Positions 58,311 to 64,000 of a stretch of 64,000 nt of DNA are shown here, one piece after another. The position numbers and the translations under genes are program-made. Numbering within the stretch: the first letter of the stretch is position 1; each line of letters starts with the position of its first letter. The notes beneath the pieces were generated by a model. The model was not told the DNA's origin and did no database searches. It saw only the letters and a program-made list of their open reading frames with translations. Source of the DNA: Gonocerus acuteangulatus (taxonomy: Eukaryota > Arthropoda > Insecta > Hemiptera > Coreidae); NCBI GenBank assembly GCA_946811695.1, contig OX328124.1:29692148-29756147 (forward strand). Reading direction: 5' to 3'.

Positions 58311-58471
58311 TTATTTGATGTTGAGTTATGGGTTCTCGTCATTTTAGCTGACGGTTCACCTTTGTTCTATTTGGCTGTATCTGGTTTGATGATACTTCTG
58401 AAGAGGCATCAAATAAACCGAAAAATATAGAGGCATTTTTAATAAATTGACAATTTTATCAGTTTAGAATT

Positions 58472-58720
58472 TTATTCATAGACCTTCCGCCTACACAAGA
58501 GAACAGTTTGCACTTCTTTGGATTGGTGATCTGTTTTGTTGGACGGGCCGTTGGCCTCATTCAGCTCTGGAGACGAACCGTTACCAAATCGATGTCCGTG
58601 CATATTATTACTATCGGTCTTCTTGCGTGCTCCGGGTCGAGGGAAAGGTCGGCAAAAGGAGCAGGGGGAAAAAATTTCACTAAACCCTTCTGTGTTTAAA
58701 TATAGTGAAGGCCCTACCAT
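58472..58720 (-). CDS. Candidate coding exon, protein not recognised
   Basis: The minus-strand frame (82 codons, stop at 58472) ends with a segment of balanced composition: NNMHGHRFGNGSSPELNEAN, GPSNKTDHQSKEVQTVLLCR, RKVYE. Upstream is a pyrimidine-rich tract (TTTTTTCCCCCTGCTCC...) and AG dinucleotides at about 58620-58632 that could be a splice acceptor, so the real exon may begin near there and the Met at 58720 may be incidental. GTCTATG after RRK could be a weak donor. Two plus-strand frames overlap (58508-58766) but look less protein-like. No family is recognised. Confidence 0.3.
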   Translation of the reverse strand: MVGPSLYLNTEGFSEIFSPCSFCRPFPRPGARKKTDSNNMHGHRFGNGSSPELNEANGPSNKTDHQSKEVQTVLLCRRKVYE

Positions 58721-59029
58721 TATCTCATGCCCACCCCCACCACTCGCACCTTATCTCTACTCATGATTAATGGGGGACACGCCTCCCCTTCCCCCATCCC
58801 TCGTTTATATTAGTACCAACCCGTCGGGAAATATTTTCATTTATTACTCCCTCTAGCTTGCCATTCTTCTGAGTAATTGAACCGCACGATTTCTCACTGC
58901 TTCTCTCTAAATATGTTACTGAAGTAACATCGGTTTATCTCCCTATGGTCAATTAATCTTATGCTCCCTGGTGTTTCCTCCCTCTCAGCAACTGAGCGAT
59001 ATAAGATTAGGATATAATAACATGTGATC

Positions 59030-59830
59030 AATATCTATATAATAAAAATGTAAAGCATCTCTGTCTCTACATGGAAGATATATGAGAACAAATATTATTC
59101 TGGCCTTTGCAATATTGGTTTTAACAAACATATGCGACGTTACATACACAAAAGAGCTAAACACATATTACTGAAATAAATTACCAAAACAAATTTTTTT
59201 CAACTCCCACTAACTGTAACAACGGACACTGATTGAATTATTTTTCTACCCTAAGTTCCGCCTTTCTCCTTATATTGTACAATGTTTACCCTGTATAATA
59301 GCTCATTTCATACCTATTGTATAACTCTTTGTTATATGAATTATATATCTATATATATAAAAATCATGTGTCTGTCTTTTTGTCCATATGTCTATTTGTT
59401 CCTTATACAAATCTACACAGTTTGTCCGATTTTGACCAAACTTGTCACACAGGTAGATACAGGAAATCTCCTAGGCTGGGTCATATTAGTAAAATTTCAA
59501 AATTTGGTCAAAAGTTTTGTTCGAAAAAAATTGGCTACACTGAACCATTCAGATTCTGACGGCCGCATTCAGATTCTGATTTTGAATAACGTCTCAAATT
59601 TACTTGTTGATGTTGATAATTAGAATCACTCGAACTCATATAAAGGAGCGCTGGCCTTTCTTTGATAAGAGCTATCTACTCGCAGGCTGTTTTTTGAATT
59701 ACTGTGGTGCTGGCCTCTGCCGGCTGCATTTTGAATTACTAGACAGATATAAACAAATTCAGACCGTTTGACCGATTTTGACTTAACTGGGTATGCAAGT
59801 AGATCTTGATACGGGGAGAGTCATAGGCAG
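59030..59830 (+). mobile_element. Possible Helitron-like 5' region with internal repeats
   Basis: TCTATATATATAAAAATCAT then GTGTCTGTCTTTTTGTCC at 59348, with TTTGTCCGATTTTGACCAAA and CTTGTCACACAGGTAGATAC, resembles the repeated 5' segments of arthropod Helitrons (TCTATA...AAA, GTCTGTCTGTC, 'CCGATTTTGA'). A related segment recurs at 59745-59815 (CCGATTTTGACTTAAC, GTAGATCTTGATACGGGG), and TCTATATAATAAAAATGTAA at 59034 is another start-like motif. No Rep/helicase coding. Frames here are incidental. Confidence 0.35.
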
Positions 59831-60063
59831 AAAGTAGGTTTAGCATGGCACACTGGGTAATAGCTATTTGTATATAAGAAAACTGAGTAAACACACGCCA
59901 CTGAACGGGCAAAATCACAACTATAATATCTCCTGTATAAGCTTAGCTTGTTTATCATACATTGTAGAATCCTTATATAAGTGAAGTGATTTGTAGATGC
60001 ACTAGAATTCAAATATGTACTATATCTGTGATGTATGCAGCGTTATTTGTGGAGTTCTCGATT

Positions 60064-60441
60064 TCGTAGAAGGTAGAAAAATAATGTCTCTCCACTGTTT
60101 TGTGGTCTCTCCACAGTTCAGTGGTCTCTGGTTCAACAACCTTGATTCTTGTGATCTCCAATATCCAACGTCAATATATATACTCTGCTCACCCGGAATA
60201 GTCTCATTACCTCACACCTGTTCGGAGAGGCGGTTAGCAGTAATACCGGTGGAGTAATAGGTAACATTATTTGTCATAGCTTTAGTAATAAGAATACTTA
60301 TAAATATTTCTGTAATTAATATATGCGTGTTTTTGTGAAAATTGTAGATGCACTGACGATGAGAACCATGTTCTCGAAAAGCTTTTGCTAATAAATACTT
60401 TGAAAAACAGTGGAGAGACATTATTTTTCTACCTTCTACGA
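60064..60441. mobile_element. Element with 38-bp inverted repeats and a hammerhead-like motif
   Basis: TCGTAGAAGGTAGAAAAATA and ATGTCTCTCCACTGTTTT (60064-60101) are repeated inverted at 60403-60441. Just inside the right repeat, CTGACGA (60353-60359), T, GAGAAC, CAT, GTTCTC, GAAA (60376-60379), AGC-TTTT-GCT form a hammerhead-like fold, followed by AATAAATACTTTG. This matches the layout of the Penelope ends elsewhere in the window: ribozyme-like core close to the outer border. Coding sequence is absent. Confidence 0.5.
60353..60390 (+). ncRNA. Hammerhead-like motif with perfect stem II
   Basis: CUGACGA and GAAA boxes flank GAGAAC/GUUCUC (6 bp, loop CAU). AGC-UUUU-GCU provides stem III with a following A as possible cleavage base. 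One extra base precedes stem II, as at 29886, and one extra A follows GAAA. Stem I pairing is not obvious. Confidence 0.45.
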
Positions 60442-60444
60442 TGT

Positions 60445-61398
60445 ACTATATATCTTATCAAAAATACGTTTAGTATCCAGAAAGGATGGCATACCTATTT
60501 AAATAAACTCCCACGCTGGAGGGTTACTTCAACGTGAAAAACATGAACATGATGTATAATGTATGTTCAAAAAGAAAGAAAAAAAAAAAAAAAACGTATG
60601 TATTATATCTTGAGTTGTTAAGGAAATCCACACACAAACATTACCATATTTTGTGACAAGTACAACAAATAATTAGATCCTTACGATTTTATTTTATTTA
60701 TACTGAGACTATTTTATTACTTGTTCTGTATTATCCAATTACTTTACATATACTCTAGCTTTATACGTATAACAAAAGATACCGTGCAGGATACGAGCTT
60801 TAGAGTATTTCATTTTCTCATGCGCTGTAATCTTCTCTTCCTTCTTCAACTTAAGGATGCCATTTTCTTTTGAATGAAAATCCTGTTCCAAATGAGGTAG
60901 AGGAAGTTTTTCTTTTCATCTCGTTTCTCGAAGGGCAAGAATCTTTGCAAAACAGAAAGTCTTTTACTTTACTTGGAATAAAGGGGAAGACTTTCGAACA
61001 AAAGTGATATTTTCTTTTTTTCTGATTCTATTGCTTGTCTTAATTGCAGGTTAATAATGCTGGTTCATTGATATATTCTATATGTATTTTATATATATAT
61101 TCAGCGAGATTTAATTAATTTATATCTATAACAAATAGAATTTTTCCCCCATTCTGTTTAAACACATTAAGATAAATTCAGAAACATAAATTGCAGATAT
61201 AAGTAAGTAGATACAAATGCACAGTGTTTTTTTTTTGTTTTTTTTTAACCTAAAGTCTTTAAGTACTGTTCTTCATTTATAGTCATTGATCGAGAATGGC
61301 TATTGTTAAGGTCACTTACCTTTTGGACCGAATACTCCCTGCATCACTAAATGGATTTAATTCTAATTATATTTAGATTTGGTCTTATTATAATTATC
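60445..61398. other. No gene recognised
   Basis: AT-rich; an A-run at 60579-60594 and T-runs at 61227-61247. Confidence 0.5.
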
Positions 61399-61399
61399 T

Positions 61400-61568
61400 G
61401 GGGTCTCCACGTGTTCTAGTGGCTAACGCCTTAGATTCTTATTCGGGAGGTAGTGGGTTAGAGTCTCACTCGGCGGCAGGAATTTTCTCATCTCACGGCT
61501 CCTTGGGAAAATTCCTCGCTTCTGCAGGGATGTCGGTGCTAATGGCCCAGATGTCTGTGCGCCCGTAT
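61400..61568 (+). mobile_element. tRNA(Glu)-derived SINE, family 1, copy c
   Basis: GGGTCTCCACGTGTTCTAGT/GGCTAACGCC head, B-box region degraded (GGGTTAGAGTCTC), CGGCAGGAATTTTCTCATCT body as in copy a, tail GGATGTCGGTGCTAATGGCC, CAGATGTCTGTGCGCC. No poly(A) remains. Confidence 0.8.
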
Positions 61569-61865
61569 CTGTCCTGCTTCCATCTCTAAATATATTTTTC
61601 ATGTTCATATTTCATGAAATATTCTTATTTCCTTTTTATATCAGAAGAAACTTTAGTTGCTCTTCTTATTAAATGCAGATTATTTCCTAACAATTATTTA
61701 TTGTTTTTTTTTTTCTGTTTCAGGTATGTGAAAATCATGCAATTGCCTTTATTGGGTGAGTTTATTTTTAATATAGTATTCTTAGCAATATTTCAATTTC
61801 TTTAAAATAGGATGACATCCATTCGAGTTGGAAGTGGAGTTTTAGTAGTCGTTTAAAATTTTCAG

Positions 61866-61932
61866 GAGCAAGGTTAGCTCAATGGTAGAGCATTCGCTAA
61901 TATGCTGGCGGACCCGAGTCCAAAATTCAAGC
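61866..61932 (+). tRNA. tRNA-like pseudogene (Ala-like) or SINE head
   Basis: GGTTAGCTCAATGGTAGAGC is an excellent D-arm/A box. ATTCGCTAATATGCTGGCGG stands where the anticodon arm should be but pairs poorly. GACCCGAGTCCAAAATTC is a damaged T-arm (B-box GGTTCGANTCC lost). No acceptor-stem pairing. Not a working tRNA; a T-run at 61961-61983 follows some 30 bases later. Confidence 0.45.
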
Positions 61933-61989
61933 GCACTAAAGATTTTATATTATAGTGTCTTTTTTTTTTTTTTTTTTTTTTTCTTTTCT

Positions 61990-63170
61990 TTCTTTTTCCT
62001 CTTTTCCTTATTAGATCTTTTATTTTCCTTTGCAGAAGTTAAGCGAATTCTCCTGTCGAATAAAATATGCTATGTTAAACGTTAAGAGTTTTAGGTTTCC
62101 TAGGCCATGGAACCTTTATCTCGAAACACCAAAACTATTATTATTATTGTCGTTAGATGTACTAATAAAAAACACGAGACTAGTTAAGAAAGAGGGCGCT
62201 GACCCTCCAGTCATTGGCTCCGCCGACCCTAACCGTAGCGAATTGGTTAACAGACTATGCCTTTCAACGAATTAACTCAGACGGCATTTCATTTATGCAT
62301 ATCTCGTTTTGATTACTCTCATAAAATAAAATGGAGAAATTCTCTCTTTTTAGTGAGATTGGATTGAAATTAATTAAAACCTCTTCCTTTTTCTATTCCC
62401 TCAATGATTTAGGTTCCGTAATAAAGTAGTTTTAATTGTTTCTTAGGAGAGAGAAAAAAAAAAGAGAAGAAATATTTTTTTATGAAAAAAGATCCGCCTA
62501 GCAGTTTCTGCATAATCTTAACTAATTTCTTAGCTTAGTCTAAAGGGATCCTCATTTAAATTTGGAGTACACCTCCTACTCTGGGGGATTTTGCTGCATA
62601 GCGAACCCATCCTTTCTTTTCCTATTCAATCCGTTTACTGGAACATGATTTTGAGCAAAATTTTCGCAAATAAATCGGAACGCTTACATTTTCGAGTCCA
62701 GGCTTGCAGGTACGTGTTGTATAGGTTCCTTGACGTGGGAAAACGAATGAAACCACGTTTAAAGCGAATGAAACGACGAGAAAAATTGATACAAATACTT
62801 TTCCAAACTAATTTTCTGTTTGGGTATTCAGAAATGATGTTTGTTTATTTATTTATTTATTTATTTACGGAGCTTCACAACAGCAAGGCGATTTGCTCAC
62901 ATAAATGGTTTGTAAAAAAAAAAAAAAAAGGAATAAAAAACAATTTAAAATTTATACAAAGACAAAAAAAAATGAGAAAATAAAGAAATAGATGAAAATA
63001 AAATATACAAGAAAAATTACACAGTTAATTAATAAAAATTGAAAAAATTATGATAATAATAAGTAAAATAATTTTTTATTGCAAGATAAAAATCATTATT
63101 ATGTCTGTGTCTGTATTCGTAGAGATTTAATAAGAGGACTTTATTTTCTCTTCTTAAGCCACATCTACGT
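61990..63170. other. No gene recognised
   Basis: AT-rich with A-runs. A 130-aa plus-strand frame at 62591-62983 is Lys-rich towards its end because of A-runs; no motif. Frames at 62030-62275 likewise. Confidence 0.5.
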
Positions 63171-63174
63171 GTGC

Positions 63175-63215
<41 letters not shown>

Positions 63216-63304
63216 CACACACACACACACAGACAGACACACAAACACACACACACACACAGACAGACAGACAGACACACACACACACACACACACACAC
63301 ACTT
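63175..63304. repeat. (CA)n with (GACA)n interruptions
   Basis: A long compound microsatellite with two AGAC blocks, ending ~55 bp before copy D of the Helentron-like family. Confidence 0.97.
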
Positions 63305-63357
63305 ACAGTGACTCACACACATACATCCATACCTGCATACATCCATACCTCGTATTT

Positions 63358-63488
63358 TAGCACTTTCCTCCGAAGGAAAGTAGCTATTGAGGTTGGACTC
63401 ATGACGGAATTTTTGAAAAATTTCTTCAAATCTTTATCGATCCTACCTAGTAGACACCGAAAATGACCCCCGTTAAAATTTATATATA

Positions 63489-63544
<56 letters not shown>

Positions 63545-63568
63545 TATATATATATATATATATATATA

Positions 63569-63607
<39 letters not shown>

Positions 63608-64000
63608 CTGTTAACACGATAGCGGCCAGAGTTTTTGTTTTTTCGTCACGAAACATGGTATATAGCATTCAATTAGCAAACGATTGAACGAGTTCGTTAA
63701 CCACTAAAGTCGGTCCACCGGAAGGGGGGGTTTACCCCGAACCCAAAACACTTATTTGACTATGTCAGCCGTAATATTTGTTATATTTCAACGAAACTTG
63801 GTATTCGTAGTGGTAATATAGAGAGAAAAGTGAGATATAAAAATGAACTAAATCGGTTCATTAGAAGGGGGGGTTTACTCCGGACCCACAATACCAATTC
63901 GCCACTACCATTCGTGATTTTTGGTATATTTCGACGAAACTCGGTATTCGTAGTGCTAATCCACAGGTAAATATGTGTTGTAAAAATAAACTAAATCGGT
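63358..64000 (-). mobile_element. Helentron/DINE-like element, copy D (runs off the window)
   Basis: On the minus strand the right end ACTTTCCT-TCGG-AGGAAAGT-GCTA lies at 63358-63380. Inside are GGGGTCATTTTCGGTGTCTA, a (TA)n block (63481-63602), GTGTTAACAGACA, and minisatellite markers GGTTCGGGGTAAACCCCCC (~63745) and GGTCCGGAGTAAACCCCCC (~63888), about 142 bp apart. The left end is beyond the window. Sequence is very close to copy A. Confidence 0.68.
63481..63602. repeat. (TA)n inside copy D
   Basis: About 60 TA units with two TGCATA interruptions, at the same internal site as the arrays in copies A and B. Confidence 0.97.

Noticed and set aside
61866..61932. A functional tRNA gene
   Set aside because: The B box is destroyed and no acceptor stem pairs, although the A box is excellent.
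62591..62983. 130-codon Lys-rich frame
   Set aside because: Lysines come from A-runs; no domain; starts in unremarkable AT-rich DNA.
63029..63360. Frames of about 100 codons on both strands
   Set aside because: Pure (CA)n and (GACA)n translation, with no flanking coding signal.

Overview
The window looks like AT-rich, repeat-dense nuclear DNA from an animal. An arthropod is my best guess, because Tc1, piggyBac, hAT, Penelope-like elements, tRNA-derived SINEs and a 5S-derived SINE occur together, but the sequence does not fix the taxon. There is no sign of bacterial or organellar gene organisation. I find no complete host gene. Nearly everything recognisable is mobile DNA, and the space between elements is AT-rich non-coding DNA that could be intergenic or intronic.

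Left part (1-11 kb): the 5' part of a piggyBac element on the minus strand, with an open transposase N-terminus and a TTAACCC end at 1655-1659. Next is a 635-bp hAT element with a perfect 8-bp target-site duplication, then a decayed coding stretch at 4828-5076, a tRNA-derived SINE (6418), a 0.5-kb foldback (7205-7719), and Penelope-like ends near 3660, 10100 and 11226. The 11.3-20.4 kb stretch holds almost nothing recognisable.

Middle part (20-38 kb): a SINE whose A-tail was entered by a Helentron-like element carrying a 142-bp minisatellite (20655-21730); a small palindromic Penelope-type element; a 1728-bp foldback with TA duplications (22808-24535); a 2.2-kb palindrome of two head-to-head Penelope-like copies encoding GIY-YIG endonuclease domains (27795-29996); an intact Tc1 element with IR/DR ends and a 331-aa DD34E transposase (32247-33796); a LINE fragment (35568); and a second Penelope remnant between 43-bp inverted repeats (36658-37656).

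Right part (38-64 kb): more SINE copies of two tRNA-headed families, a 5S-headed SINE sharing parts of both (46020-46256), a GC-rich island with a possible first coding exon (40640-41248), three more Helentron-like copies, a perfect 46-bp-arm hairpin (47840-47936), a palindromic hAT-type MITE (52554-52887), and a candidate coding exon on the minus strand near 58.6 kb.

The only products likely to cooperate are within elements: transposases acting on their own termini, and Penelope-like endonuclease fragments beside hammerhead-like ribozyme motifs. The recurring theme is inverted (palindromic) arrangement, seen in at least eight independent places.
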